Shown here: positions 1-13,019 of the stretch, in pieces | Position numbering within the stretch: position 1 is the stretch's first letter | Layout of the letters: each line of letters begins with the position of its first letter | Assembly: GCA_030248065.1 (NCBI GenBank) | Contig: JASAMV010004006.1 | Location: 1 to 64,000 of the forward strand | Length of the DNA: 64,000 nt | Direction: 5' to 3' | DNA from: Rhynchonema sp. JSB1_4 | Taxonomy: Eukaryota > Nematoda > Chromadorea > Monhysterida > Xyalidae | Notes under the pieces: model-generated | Databases searched by the model: none | Told to the model about the DNA's origin: nothing | The model's input: the letters and a program-made list of their open reading frames with translations, nothing else | Made by a program: the position numbers and the translations under genes

Positions 1-2881
1 CATCAAACAGCTCAGAACACACTTACGTTTATTCCAGTGCCTCATGAAACATCAACAAAGTGGTGCAAGCTAGTATCGTTCTTTTATGCCAGTCAGCCAG
101 GGAACCATATTTCTTTTATGCCCCTTGGGGCATTTTTCTTTCTTGTATACATACATACATAGGTGCTGTCTCCTATTTGATTTGACAGACAGCACCATTT
201 TGTTCCAGTGGCAATGCTACGTGGTAGCTGGTAGGCTCGCTAGCCTACCTGAATGTATTGTATTCATATGATAATGTCAGATTGTGAAACATCACACTGG
301 TAAGCGCACTGTGACTGTGTGACGCCGTGTCAGTTATCTGATCCATTGTACACATTTTGGCACATAACCATTATTGCGGCTACCACAACGCCGTCGTTGC
401 GGAACGGTGTCCTCCTTCTGGTTGTGTGCCGATCAATTCAGATGTTTTTCAACAATGCAACCACATATCCTCAAGTTTGGGGACATAAACTCGACATTTG
501 CACATATGACACGAATACTAGACTTGTGGTAGCATGCGCGTCGCGGGTTGCTTCGAGCAAAAGCGTCTATTGACAAGTTCTGCGTTTGCATGCGTACGAC
601 AATATGTTTATGAAAATGGTCGGTCGGCTCACGAAAATCACTTTGTTTTTATCACTGGACGCTGTGATGGCTTCATACTGTTGGATGGCCGTCGCTTTTT
701 CAGCAGTGCGTGCAAAAAGCGCGGCAGGACGCTGCATCAGTTTGTGTCCAACAACGTGTACCTACTGTACGCCCATTAAGAGCTTCAGTTTTGCACAAAA
801 CGTACAACCTCTTATGCCCCATAGTGGCTGCAAAGTGGCCCAAAGTAGCACATGGACTTGTGATCTGATATGGAACTGTTGTCAGGTACCGCCAGACCAA
901 CAAGTACGTATACATAGGCATGATAGATGTAGCATTTCCGTGCATGCACCACAATAGGAGGTTATATGCGAGCTAGAGCCCAAGTATGTACCACCGTTTA
1001 TGAGCCGTATGTGGAACCCAAGGGCATTTCGTATGCGGCGATGGTCCCAAAAAGTGTAAGACGTTGTATGTAGGTACATAGGAACACAAGCAGGACGAGC
1101 GACCTTTCGGTTGTCGATCGCGAATGGCGTGCGTGTGCGTGCCGTCAAGTAATAACAAATCGCTTACACATCTATTGCTCGCGCACGACCTGTCTGTGAC
1201 TGACGCCCAAAAACGCAAGTTACTTTGGCATTAGGAGTGGCACGTACAAACTGAGCACAAATTTTTTGGGCATATACAAATTGTGTACAATCAAGAAATG
1301 CAATGCAGTTCGAAATCTGAAACACACAGGTGAAGTTTTTCAAATACCGCACGTTCCCTGGATTCCCGCCGGTCGGTCCCACCCACATCGTGTGTGCCGC
1401 TGTGAGAAAAAGTTTATCGACACTTGAGGCTGGTCATATGCGGACGCTATTGACAAAATCTAACTGCTTGCTTCCAGCGCACGGTCCTCCCTGATGTCAC
1501 GTCACAGAGACGCCCGGCAGCGGTGCCTTTTGATTTGTGCATGTGCACCATCCCTGTGTGCGCCTGCGGCAATCATATTTACATTTTTCTCATCTGCATC
1601 TGTCCATCCGTCCCTATATGACGTTATGCAATCACATACAATGCAGCAAGCACGAAAATGCTACTTTATTTTCCGCTATCTCTCTCTTTCCTTTTCTCGG
1701 TTGCGCTTCTTGTTGCCAGAACGGCCCAATGGTCGTTTGGTTCGATTTCGAAGAACTCTGAATTTTGTGAATGATTGAGTATATGGTTGGACTAGCGGTC
1801 ACATCACTTTGACATGTTTAATGTTATATAATATAAAATTATCTCAGCCTGAACGGAAAACGGTTATAGAAACAACTTCCTGTAACGATTACATGGGATC
1901 TTGTTTGTACCTTCTGACGCAAGCTGAATAACCGTAATTAGAGCAAGCAGCCATGTTAGTAACGAGCTTGTTTGGCTGACGGTTTGTATTATCATTTTTA
2001 TTATTTCTTTTGTATGTCATGTTCATGTTCAAGTGCGTGTAGGTGCTGTTGTTCTGTTCACTTCGACAAGCATCTAACCAACTTCTGCTCTGCTGAAAAT
2101 ATGGCAACTGATTTATTGTCCGCTTCTTTTTTATCCATTCAGTTCGAAAAGCCCGAAAGTAAATTTCATTATCCATTTGCCATTGCCTCCACGTGGGTGA
2201 GGCCAGGCGCTGAGCGAGTGTGCCAAAGTGAGCGGCACAAGTTTTCGGGCTTCATTAAAGCGCCGCACCAATCCTGTTTTCTAACCATATGTATATGTAT
2301 GTGCGTTTCGTGTTGTACGGTGCGCGTGTGCAATCGTTATCTTGGACACAATCAAACAAGATAAGGTTTATGCCACAAGTTCCCAACACCCATTCAGTCC
2401 CGAAAGTGTGCACAGTGAGGTTTTGAAGGGAAGCTCGACCCGCGGACTTGTGTGCAATGCGCCACGCGGTCGGCGCGCCAAATTATGTACAAGCGAGTAC
2501 GCTGGCTGCAAGTGATTTGAGCTGACTTTTGGACGCCCGCCCCCCTCTCACCGCCGTCCGTTTTGGAGCTCGACATACATAGGGTCGAATACATGTAGTT
2601 TGAAAATTTATTTGAACACTTTGCTTTTTATAAACCTGGCCGCTGCTAATTTTGGCGCAAATCGCGAACCACCTTGACAAATCAGGCAACGCTCCGTTTT
2701 CTCTAACGTTGTGTTCTTTCAGATACACGCGCGCGAACAGTAACGCTGCGACTGTATGAGACTAAAAAAGCCGGAAAGAACACAGCAAACCGACAACAAC
2801 AAACACAAGAAGAGCCGGCGGCGCTCCGCCCAAATTTGTGCATCGACAAGCTAGTTTCCGTGTTTGTGCTGTCAGTGTGCA
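1..2881. other. Intergenic, no gene recognised
   Basis: No open frame here looks like a conserved protein and none joins into a convincing spliced gene. A frame at about 604-957 begins with a hydrophobic stretch and then has several cysteines, but it has no recognisable domain and no splice partner, so it is not called. The last few hundred bases are presumably the promoter and 5' leader of the EGF-like gene; no clear TATA box was seen. Confidence 0.5.
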
Positions 2882-3923
2882 ATGTTGGGTTCGCGTCTGC
2901 GTCCGGATAGAGACTGGGCGTTGAGAATGGCCGTGAGCACGCAGGCACTGCTCAGTACGATCCTAATGGAAATGTCGCACGTCGATGCCGATCTGCACAA
3001 CAACAACAACAATGGTGCAACACAACAACTGCAGTGCCAGCACGGGGGCACCAGAAATATGGCCACCAACAGGTACGATAATTGTTGCTCAATTGAACCT
3101 CTCTGTGCGTTAACTCTCTCTATAATGTACATCTATCAAATGCGCTATGTTGGTCTCTAACTGTCTATGATGAACAAAAACTGTGTGGTTGGAAGTGGCT
3201 TCAGACAGTACGATCAGGGATAAAGACTCTGTGAGAAACGATCACTTGGAAAACCTTGCTCATCGTCTCCGCAAAAAAGGCTTGACGTATTGCGTCAATC
3301 AACCAAGCCTGGGTCAGTTATAGTTCTAGTTGAGCAATGAGTTTTAAAAAATATTGGGTCTGATGATGTTTCAAGGGCAGGCAGCTTCAAACACTCAATC
3401 CCAAAAGCTTCACGCAACCAATCATCAACGAGCTGTGGTCAATTGGAACAAACAGCACTACATCCTTTGCCGTACTTTCCATGATTCCAGCTGCGATTGT
3501 CCACCGGATTGGCAAGGTGCCAATTGCGAGCTGATTGTCTGCTACAACGAGGGTCGACTGCTCAACGCTACCGTATGCCGTTGCACCAACCATTTCGCGC
3601 CGCCGTCATGCGCCAACTGCAGTATCGGTTATCAGGACGACGACTGTGATCGACCGATTGGTGCACCACGCAAAGGCAGTCTCAAATCATTCATTTTCGC
3701 ATTCGGCTTCATCGGTGGTCTGTGCACGGTGGCCAGTGTGTTGGCACTAAGGCAGTACTGTCGACTATTGCGACTCAAACGGGCCAGTCGTCAACCCCCG
3801 TTGGTGGTCGTCACAGCGGAGGAGGGTGTCAATGCAGCGGGCGCACTCAATGGACCGTCGTCCAGTCAAGCGGTACAAAATCATGCCGGGGCCACCAATC
3901 ACGCCTCAAATTGTGTCACGTGA
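2882..3923 (+). CDS. EGF-like single-pass membrane protein, two exons
   Basis: Exons are 2882-3072 and 3491-3923, about 207 residues. The intron starts GTACGA and ends CCAG. Joining it in phase completes an EGF domain that neither exon has alone: CQHGGTRNMATN in exon 1 continues into CDCPPDWQGANC in exon 2, the usual C-x-H-G-G ... C-x-C-P-x-x-x-x-G-x-x-C pattern. A second cysteine-rich stretch follows (CYNEGRLLNATVCRC, then CANCSIGYQDDDC). A hydrophobic segment at about residues 130-152 then leads to a basic tail (RLLRLKRASRQ), which suggests an outside N terminus and inside C terminus. The N terminus is only weakly signal-like and has an asparagine run, so an upstream exon could be missing. 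An in-frame stop at 2852 closes the frame upstream. The specific family is not recognised. Confidence 0.75.
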
Positions 3924-5747
3924 CTCGCAGATCGGTGATGTGTCATTAACTAGATCATTTTGGATCCCGTAAAACATCAGCCAGTCGTCTGCATTTGGTG
4001 GACAAGTGAATGGTTGATGTTTTGTGCTGAATGATAACCACCAGGCTTACGACTTATTGTGTCCAAAAATTTTCTTTCATGCACGTCTGACATAATACCT
4101 TTGCCCTTTGTCATGCTTCTTGAAACTCAAGCTGGCTCGCATTAAGCACTCGGTTCTCGATCTCACATAACATCACATACTTTTTCTCGCGCATTCTGTT
4201 TGTTTGTTTTCTACTCATGCTGTATTATTGTACATAACGTATTTGTTGCGTTGCTTGTTTGGCATGTATTGCCAATTTATGTGATAGCTCAAATAGATTT
4301 GTTGTTGTACTCTACCGATATAATACCTGATATAATCAGGCACAGGTCTGGTCTACACATGATTAGGGCTGTCCTCTGTTGTTACAAATGCAGCGTACAC
4401 ACCATGTTGAAATAATTGTTTTAGAAGCGTTTTACAAGCAGTTACTTGCACCTGTATTCAAATAAATAATCAGTGACCAATTTTTGTATTGATTGGTTTC
4501 ATGCACTTCACTTCGTACACACACGCTCATCAAAACAATGTAGGAATAATTTATAAAACAATGTTAAACCGTAAGTTTAAGAAAATTATCACTGCACATA
4601 AATTATGATAAATTTTGAAATCAAAATTACGAAAAACCTTATATGTACCATGAGAATCTATTTCTCGTTAGCAAAACTTTGACAACAGCCGAAGCATTGT
4701 CATTGGAAAAGCTTCAACATATAAAATGAGGACGGTTAAATTTATAAAAGGCACTGAATTTAAATAATATACATGATTTCTCAGCAACGCATGTATAATT
4801 CGTGGTGAGTATTTTAACACAACCAACACTGTTTGGGTAGCTGGATGGGATAGCCGTTGGGTTGAACCAAACGCTATAAGTGGGCCGTATTCGAAATTTA
4901 AATAGCACGACAGAAGAAACAAGGAAACGACTATAAAACATTGTGGAGCTGCGTTCGTACTGTATCCAAGCAAGAATAAATTATTGAAAAAAAATGAATG
5001 AAGCTCCAACACCCAGAATCCAAAATACAGAACCAACATGACACTTTCAATGCAAAAAACACCCCGTAGTACCAATATATAATCAAGACAAAATAAGGTC
5101 TACCCTATAAAAGGAATAAATGATTATTGCTGCCAAATGAGTGGAGCACTAAAACAAGCTGTATAATAATGCGAAAATGAAGAAATAGAAACTTAATAGA
5201 AATGAAAGCAGAAACAACACAAGGTGAATACAAAAAATAAGAACTTCGGGAAGCGAATAAAAATGGATAGAATTAACAGACCTCGGGAAGCGAATAATAA
5301 CATATAGAATTAACAAACAGTAACAAAGAGAAAGCGACGGCAACGTGATCAGATAAGAATGTGCGAAACGTGCAGCGGACAGGCACAGTACCAGCATGAA
5401 ACATACCAGCAAATTGGTTTCGTAGGCAAAGGCCTGGCACCTGTCTGTCTGTGAAAACAGACACTGATGTTACATTATTCGTATCCGAATTTGTTGGTAT
5501 CTCTCGTGCATAACATTGATAAACGCAAACGAACAATAATCTGAGCAGTTTAGTTTCAAGCATAACTTGATGATCGCAGTATTTAGCAGAATATTGGAAT
5601 CTTGTTCGCCTGTTTGCAACAGAAACAACAGTTTGAGTTTCAATAATCCCACTTCCAAGAGGACTAGATTCCAATCAGCTCTCTCTGTACTAATAAACTC
5701 CCAACAAACAGCATCAAACAATAATGAGAACAACTGACCACGAGCAC
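3924..5747. other. 3' UTR and AT-rich intergenic DNA
   Basis: The first part is probably the 3' UTR of the EGF-like gene. The rest is AT-rich. Minus-strand open frames at 4668-5751 look like low-complexity hydrophobic translations of AT-rich DNA, with no domain or codon pattern supporting a gene. Part of 5100-5747 may be the 3' UTR of Bicaudal D, which ends at 5748 on the minus strand. Confidence 0.45.
4461..4466 (+). promoter_or_regulatory. Candidate polyadenylation signal of the EGF-like gene
   Basis: AATAAA lies 538 bases after the stop codon, in AT-rich DNA. It is the first clear signal seen downstream. Use is inferred. Confidence 0.4.
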
Positions 5748-8700
5748 TCAATAATCGCGTTTCCCCTTGCCGGCCGCATTGACGGGATACCTGACAGCCC
5801 TTGGCCCAATGAACAGTCCCCCTCCCTGTTGCTGTGTCTGCGCGTGCTGCCTTCTGTTCGGCGCACCACCCTGCGTTTGTGCTGGTTGACGGCGCGATGC
5901 CAAACTGGCCTTTTCCCGATCCACCTCGTATTCTTCCAGCCGTTGCGTCAATGCGAGTTTTTGTTGTATGGCCATACGAAGCAGTGAGTTCAGCGTGCGT
6001 TTCTCGTCTTCGGCACTGGCAAATTGTGCCTGAAAATCAGGGAAAATATTGTGGAATGAAACATTTTCTGAGATACGGGGTGGGCGTGCGGTCGGTGACA
6101 AACATAAGGATGATGATAATATAGTGGACAACGAAAGGATTCATTCGCGCGTATGGAGGCGGTGGATTTTGGAATTCCAGACCCACCCGTCAAGCAAAAG
6201 CACAAAAAGCAGCAGGGCTCCACATCTCTGGTTAAAAATGTAGACAAGGACAGCCGCCAGCAGTGTGATGTGATGTAACCAAAACGAGTGTCGAAATTTA
6301 CCATAAAAATATGTGATTGCTCGATGAGATTAAAAAGGTTTGGACGTGGATGCCTGATCCGTGAAGGCATTATGCGACCAGGGAGTGGTGCTCAACACTC
6401 GTAGGATACACAATACAGCCGGCCAGAGTGAACGCCGACGTTGACTGTTTAGCTTCATCTGTGTGCAACGGGGACACATACATATGTAAACATGCAGGGT
6501 TGAGTGATAGGATGATCAGAAGTGGTACCGTCATTAACAGCTAAAGCGCCGCTAACAGATGCTGCCGCGTGCAAAAACTACTGCGGTCCATGACATACAT
6601 GGTGACCTATCAACTGTCTCCTCAGAGCCGTTGAAGAGCAACTCAAAATGCGTCTGATCAGTAAACATCAAATATGGTTGGATAATTTCAAAAAAAGTAG
6701 CTTGAAACCAAGACAGGCCCGATGCAAAGGAAAGTTTGACAGTGCCAGATATTCAACAAAGCGTCATCATCAGTGCCAAACATAACTACAACACCACATA
6801 CCTGTAACTCCTCGACCTGGGCCTGGTATTCCTCTGTTTTCGCAGTGAACATAGCGCGCAGCGACGCAAACGTGGCGGCGTCCTCCTTGAACTGTTTCAG
6901 TTCCTGTCTGAGTCGGTTGGCCGTCTCAGCGTGCACCATTTTCTCGCTCTCATACTTCTGTTTCAAACTGGCCAACGCCGATTCAGCAGTGATTTTGTTC
7001 GATTTCAGCACCGTTCGCAGCGTCGCGATCTGTTCGCGTTTGGTGGACAACAACGACTTCAATTTGACGTTGTGCGCTTGCAGGTCGTCGATCTCGGACT
7101 GCAACGACGCCACCGTTTCGTCACCAAGATGGTCGTCCTGGCTGGATCGCTTCGATTGATCAGACATCGCTGACTCGACAGCACGACGGAGGAACTTCAC
7201 TTGGTCCGACACTGCAACGCATGGGAACATACGTTGTGAGCGGCGACACAAAGTTCAATGCAATTACTCCAACTGGAACGTTTCAAACGTGGCGATCGAT
7301 CCAATCCTGGTGACATTTTCGCATCACCATGAAACCGATTCACTGACGTCAAAAATTTCAATCAGTGTACAAGCTGTCAAAGAACAACTCTCACGCGGGT
7401 TGACATTGGTGGCATCAGTAATTGTTGAAATATCGTCAATACAAAGGTCACGTCGTAACTAAGACACAGGCAACCCGGATTCCAGGCCTACAAACCATCA
7501 AGTTCGAATGAAGCCATTGTGCGCACTCACCCGTATTGACGACATGGAACACAGGTCTGTCCTGGCCGGCCACCGGTGCAGTTGCAGCGGTGGGAGTGCC
7601 CAGTCCACTGTCATTCAACTTATCCGATGTCTGCAAATGCGTGCCAAAATCTGAAGTAAGTTTGTCCCTCAGCTGTGCCATGAATCGTTCCGACATTCGC
7701 AATCGATCGTGTGGCGATGCGATGATGATACGAGGCGATCGGCCACCACCGTCCGTGTCTGTGCCTGAATATCAAGGGCAATTTAGATATGATTGGCTTT
7801 CTAGTGTTTCAGACCATTATGCCGACAGCGACAGAACAGTTTTACGCATAACCAAAGTGCCCATCAGAAGATCCCGATCAGAATAAATTCCGACCACTCC
7901 GATTACTAAATTTGATACGGGCCTGAGGCGTTCAATCAGGCATCAAACACAGCCGCACCTGATTCAGGCAGATCACATTCTCTGGCGGGCAAGAGTTCGT
8001 CCTTGATCTTGTCCCTGATGGTCTTCATATGATCGAGCATGAGTCTGTCGGGTGTCTTGCCCTGCACCATACACACATGGTGGTACAACTGGGCCAGACT
8101 CTCGCTGATACCGATCACACTGTCCTGCACCGTGCACAACGCCGCCTGACTGTCCGCTGCCACCAAGCTCACCTAAAATCGGGCGCAAATAAATGCTCGT
8201 CTGCGGTTAATAAGGGATTGACGTTCGATCGGGCAGTAGATTACAATTGTGCATAATGAGTGACATCAACTTTGCACGCATTCAGATCAAGTCATGGGCT
8301 CGGGCAGTGTTGTGACTACTTTGGCGGGGCGGGCAGGGTACACAGGAGAAATACCGCAGCGGGTACGGGGGCAGTGTATTTGTAATTTCCTTTATGGGGG
8401 CAGCTGATTTCGTAGGGGGAAGGGAAGATTTTGCGGGACTGGTGGTGTACCATATAAGCTTTTTCGGGTGCCTATTTTTATGTGCTACACAGTACATACA
8501 CCGCGCGCAGTGCGCGACTTTTAGCACTTTTAAGGGTATTCGGTCCAAATTCGGGCATTTTGACCGAAAAAAGGGCATTTGAGGGTAAAATTAGGGGCGA
8601 GTAGGGTAGCAGAGCGGGGCGGGTGGGGTAGGGTACCAGGTCGGGGCGGGTAATGCACTATTGGGGGCCCCCTCCCCCCAGCCACAGCACTGGCCGCGAG

Positions 8701-11700
8701 GATGCTTAGTTTAAGGACAGGCCTGTTCTTTTTGAGAATGGTAAATTCGGACAGCGCAAGAAATTCTCGAGGCAAGGCGTGAGTGTAAGTGCTTTGCTCG
8801 TTGGGCGTAACAACGCAAAGTTCTTGCTCTATTGGCACAAATTCGTTGCTGTGGTACAACAAGATCTACGGCAGTACGATTAGCAAAAACGCACCGTCTG
8901 CAGATCGTTCTTCAATTCGTGCGCCTCCGTTATTCGCTGTTCGAGCGTGCGTCTCAACTCGATTGTGGTTTCACCACCATCATGGTTGTCCACCTTCGAT
9001 CGCAACTCAGCCAACTGCTGTACGGCACGCGCCAATTTCTGTTCGGGTGTCAACGACTCTGAATCGAGGCAATTATCGATTGATTTCAACGCCGATAGAA
9101 TTGCCAGGACGTCGGCTTGACGCTCGGGCGCGAGATTGGCTTGGATCAGGTCGATCTGCGCACTCAATTGAGCCTCGCGTTCTGCCAACTCGTCGCGTTC
9201 ACGTTGCACGAGCTCGAGTTTGTCCTGTAAATTGCATCAACACTCTTATTTTTTGCTTCGGAATGGCACTTTTAGGAGTTGAGTCACGTGACCACCTAGT
9301 GAATTACGACGTGGTGCTGCCTGGTATACACACACCGCCCATCTCTGTGATAACAGAATGAACCGCGCAACAAAAAATACGAGCACAACCAGCTTTGTAT
9401 TCCAAAAACAGGTTTTCCAAACAAATCCTCGAGAAACACACACCTGCATGTCACTACTGATCTCCGTGAACAGGTCGCTGCCTCTGGATTTGGGCGCAGT
9501 GAATGCCGACTCCAAATGTTTCAAAGCAGCATCTGGATGCGCGCCACTGTCCTCCGGTTGAAACATCGACGTAAACATTTGATTGAGTTGTTGCATGTGA
9601 TCGGCGTTCTTCAGCTGTTCCAACTCCTTCTTCAGCGCCAATCGATGTTCGCGTTCGTTGGCCAACGCAACCAGCGCTTCCTCAACCTGTCAATTGGAAA
9701 CATACAGTATGTCAGCTTCAGCGGTTGAATGGCATCACACTGAAAGCTAAAAAAAACATTCCACGACAATTATCACCTGTTTTTCAGCCATTCCTTTCAA
9801 TTTGTTGGTTTCCTCAGCCGATGCTTGCATCACATCCAATTCGTCCACCAGACGATTGATTTCGTATTTCATCGATTCGAACTCAACTTGCGCCGATTTG
9901 AGATTGGACACCTGAAATTACACAAGCTTTGTTGTTGTGCTCGCCCAGGCGATACCTTTTAGCGTACGCTTTAGCTATTTGTTAATCATTGATAAAAGCA
10001 GATACAATGTCGCAATCGAACGACGGACCTGTTTCTGCAGCACGATGTTCTCCTCCTCCAACTCCGAATAGTCGGTAATCATCTGTTTCTCTCGTTGTTT
10101 CAACTGCTTGACTTCGTCCCTTAGATATTTCTTTTGTGCATCCAGGTCCTCAGCCGCCTGTGCCGTGTCCTTGTGCAACGAGTGGAGACGATCAAGTTCG
10201 GCTTTGTGCGTTTCGATCAGCTGAATGGAAGAAAAATTAAAGTGCGGTTATGCTTCTCCATTTTGGGCCTGTGGACAATTTTTTAAATTCATATTTTGCG
10301 ATAGAGTTGGGGCACTAATTTCGACCAGTGTAGTTCCTGGGGGGAGGGGGTCCCCCCCTCGGGTACGTCTGTTCCCCCTCCATGGTACGCCTGCCCCACT
10401 GTTCCCCCTCCGGGTACGTCTGCTCCCCCAATTTTTACCTAAAATAGGCAAATTTTGGCCTAAAATAGGCAGTTTTAGGCATAAAATGAGTGATTTTTAG
10501 GTCAATGTCGTCAAAAATCGCCAAAATACCCTTTTTATTGAGATTTTTTTCCGAAAAGGGGCAAAAATGAGGGCCAAATTTTCGACCTCAAAATATGCCT
10601 TTTCTCCAAATTTGGGTCCTCCCCCCCCCTTCCGGGTCCGTCCCCCCCTTCCCCCCAGGTGGGTACGTCTGTTCCCCCTCCGAAAAAGGGGGTACCGCCT
10701 GTTCCCCCTCCGGACCAGGAATTACACTGATTTCGACCAGCGTAAAAATTGTTCCCCTGAACGTGTTGTTCCCCTGAACCAAATGAACAACTTGTACGCT
10801 GGATGAAATTTGTACTATAACTCTATCACAAAACGTGATTATAACAAAAATTCGTCCTCATTGTCTACAATCCCAAAATGGACGAGTTTTACTGCAGCTT
10901 TATGTCAATGTCAAAGAAGTGCCGGCTTGATAAGATCGGCCTGGAGTGTGGGGTTGCGCCGAGTTGGAGTAAAAATACCAGCTTATTATTTGTGAGAATA
11001 TTGAAGGCAAGCAACAATCTCCGACGTGCGACCTGTTGACTTGTCCTGAGCTCGGCTTCCATCGCACTCAATCGTGTCTGCAACTCGGTCTCTCGTTTCA
11101 TTCCCTCCTCCAACATACTGTCCTCGTGCTGCTGTTCGGTGGCCGCCGTGGCTTTACGTTGTGCCGTGTATTTGGATAGCGTCTGGCAGCAACAAAACGA
11201 TTGTTATAAATAAAAACAAAATGAACTGATAAGCCGAGGTGTCAATCGGGCCTGGTTACCCGGATCGGCCCGCAACCCCTGACAGGTCGGTCCGGCCCGA
11301 CCGTGGGAAAACACCGTCCGGCCCGATTTTTTTGACCAACGTTTTCTGATCACTTTACAGTTTGTTCTGAGAAGCCAGGTTTTTGACACAAAATTGACCG
11401 CTCCAAACTAAAGGGTGGCAAATAAGGTTATATCCAGTGACAAATCCTTACGAAAAACCGCGGTCTTCTGATGACAAGCCACGGTTTTATCAATATTTTG
11501 GGCAATGCCGGGCCGGGAAGTCCGGCCCGGCCCGACAGTGCGGGCCGGAAAGACCCGATTGACACCTCTGCCAATAAGTAAACAAATTTACAACCTCCTT
11601 TGTGATGTCCAGTTCGTGCCTGAGCTGATCGTGTGCGGTCTGTAGCTCCTGATGTTTGATCTCGAGATTTTCTTTATCGCGCACCAACTGAAATTGGGCA

Positions 11701-11851
11701 TATTAAGTTTCGACGATAGCACAAAAAAGCGACTTATTCGAAAACATACCTGCAAGCCGAATTCAGCAGCCTGGTTTCGTTCGTCAGTGACCTTCTCAAG
11801 GTCAGCCTGCAACCGAACAATCTCCTGACGCACGCTTTCGACATCCGACAT
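5748..11851 (-). CDS. BicD: Bicaudal D dynein cargo adaptor, 11 exons
   Basis: Exons in gene order (all minus strand): 11851-11750, 11687-11595, 11182-11033, 10220-10029, 9911-9777, 9686-9444, 9224-8895, 8172-7959, 7764-7531, 7211-6802, 6029-5748. Phases join throughout and give 794 residues, the usual size of the family. Bicaudal D is a coiled-coil homodimer that links cytoplasmic dynein-dynactin to cargoes such as RAB6 vesicles. Family landmarks: [20 protein letters not shown] at the start; a CC1-box AAxxG (AAEFG, residues 28-32) that contacts dynein light intermediate chain; [25 protein letters not shown] in the middle; and the C-terminal cargo-binding coil with [18 protein letters not shown] and [23 protein letters not shown]-rich, basic tail follows. 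Introns 2, 3 and 7 carry transposon insertions that leave the exons intact. Two donors are GTC-type (GTCGCA, GTCCGT) and one is GTTGTA. Confidence 0.96.
8305..8692. mobile_element. Old hAT-like element in Bicaudal D intron 7
   Basis: Begins CAGTGTTGTGACT and ends AGCCACAGCACTG, an imperfect inverted repeat. Inside both ends a G-rich word close to GGGGCGGGTAGGGTA recurs: at the left near 8322, and at the right several times at about 8597-8650. The centre is AT-rich with a CGCGCGCAGTGCGCG palindrome near 8504. No matching 8-bp target duplication was found, so it is old or its ends are slightly misplaced. Confidence 0.55.
10326..10729. mobile_element. hAT-like MITE with 8-bp target duplication
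   Basis: The element starts CAGTGTAGTTCCTGG and ends with its near-complement CCAGGAATTACACTG. It is flanked by a perfect 8-bp direct repeat, ATTTCGAC, at 10318-10325 and 10730-10737, the target-site length typical of hAT transposons. Inside both ends the word GGGTACGTCTGTTCCCC recurs, separated by C/G runs. The core is AT-rich with TTTTGGCCTAAAATAGGC blocks. There is no transposase frame. It lies in Bicaudal D intron 3. Confidence 0.85.
11234..11570. mobile_element. hAT-like element with GGCCCG words
   Basis: Ends are near-inverted: GAGGTGTCAATCGGGCC at the left and GACCCGATTGACACCTC at the right. Copies of a GTCCGGCCCGAC-like word lie inside both ends. Flanking octamers CTGATAAG and CCAATAAG match at 6 of 8 positions and may be a decayed target duplication. 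It lies in Bicaudal D intron 2. Confidence 0.6.
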
Positions 11852-13019
11852 TTTTCAGCGATTTATTGTCAGCCGGAACAGAATGGCAGAATGTTGGTTT
11901 TTACGATTACAAATCACCTTGGAGCGTGGGTGCGACCGGCCACGCCCTCTGCGTCTCCCTAAAAGACGTTGAATGAACAAAAAATAACAAAATAATGCAC
12001 CCAAAATAATACCATCTTCGATACGATGATGATATCGGTTTGATAATGCAGTAGCACAGTGAACTGTTATATAACACCCAGCCCAGTGTAGCCATTCGTG
12101 CATCAGAGTGACAGCGGGTGACAGTCAGTGAGCGAAACAAAACAGCATTGATAAGGGTTGTTATGTTGTTGGACGCTACCGGTGCGACGAAATAGCAAAA
12201 AACAAATTTGTGTTGGTGAATGCTTGCTGATGAATCGATGGTCAAGAGCTGGGAAACGGGACTGACAACTCAGACAAGGGCACAGTGTTACAGTGTTGGC
12301 TACTGTTGACAGTATTTTCACAGTATCAGCATTTTTATTGCAAATAGGGTTAGACGTCGGGGGGGGGGGGGGGGCGGCGCTCGACACCCCACGGCCCACA
12401 CGCGATATCTAGTTTTTGAAATAGCCACTGCAGTTTTTGTTTTTAACCCAAATTTCAAAGCAGTACTTTGATTGTTCTCAAAAAATGAACGCAGGCTTTC
12501 TGTGACTAATTTCTTGTCAAATCCATTGTGAAGGAGATGTGCTATCGTGTCACGCGATGCGTGTATGAACCCTTGGGTTTTGTGGGGTGCAGTTACGTGC
12601 GAAGCGCTTATTACTATGGACATTACTGTCTGCCCCCTGCGCTGAGGTACAGTATCTCCCCCAATTTTTCCAAAATGTCACCCCAAAAGAACCCTTTTTT
12701 GGGCCAAAATGGCCAAAAATCGGTCAAAATCGACTACAAGTGCAAAACTTTGCGCGCCCCGCGCGATTTATGCACATTTTAACCTGCAAAAATTGAATTC
12801 TCGCGAAAACAGTATGGTACAGAATCTCCAACTAAAATTTCTTCCCCTTCCCCCACCCCCCAAATCGGATTCCCCCCTAAAATTTTAAGTACAGTACCAC
12901 GGTATCTCCCCCTTTATTTTGGCCGCAAGGTACAGTATCTCCCCCTCAGAAGTAGCCACAGGACTGATCACAGATAAAACAAAGACAAACTGAAGTGAAT
13001 CGCTTTCGTTCGTCAACCC
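11852..13019. other. Upstream of Bicaudal D: no gene; poly-G run and degenerate repeat
   Basis: This holds the presumed promoter of Bicaudal D and no recognisable coding sequence. A run of about 15 G lies near 12360. From about 12640 to 12962 there is a repeat remnant in which GGTACAGTATCTCCCCC recurs (near 12649 and 12889-12945) around an AT-rich core with a CGCG palindrome near 12751. That is the same architecture as the hAT-like elements nearby, but clear ends were not found. Confidence 0.5.

Noticed and set aside
604..957. A small secreted cysteine-rich protein
   Set aside because: The hydrophobic start is suggestive, but there is no domain, no splice partner and no cysteine pattern like that of the ShKT family in this window.
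4668..5751. Minus-strand hydrophobic open frames
   Set aside because: They lie in AT-rich DNA, overlap in several frames and match no membrane protein family.
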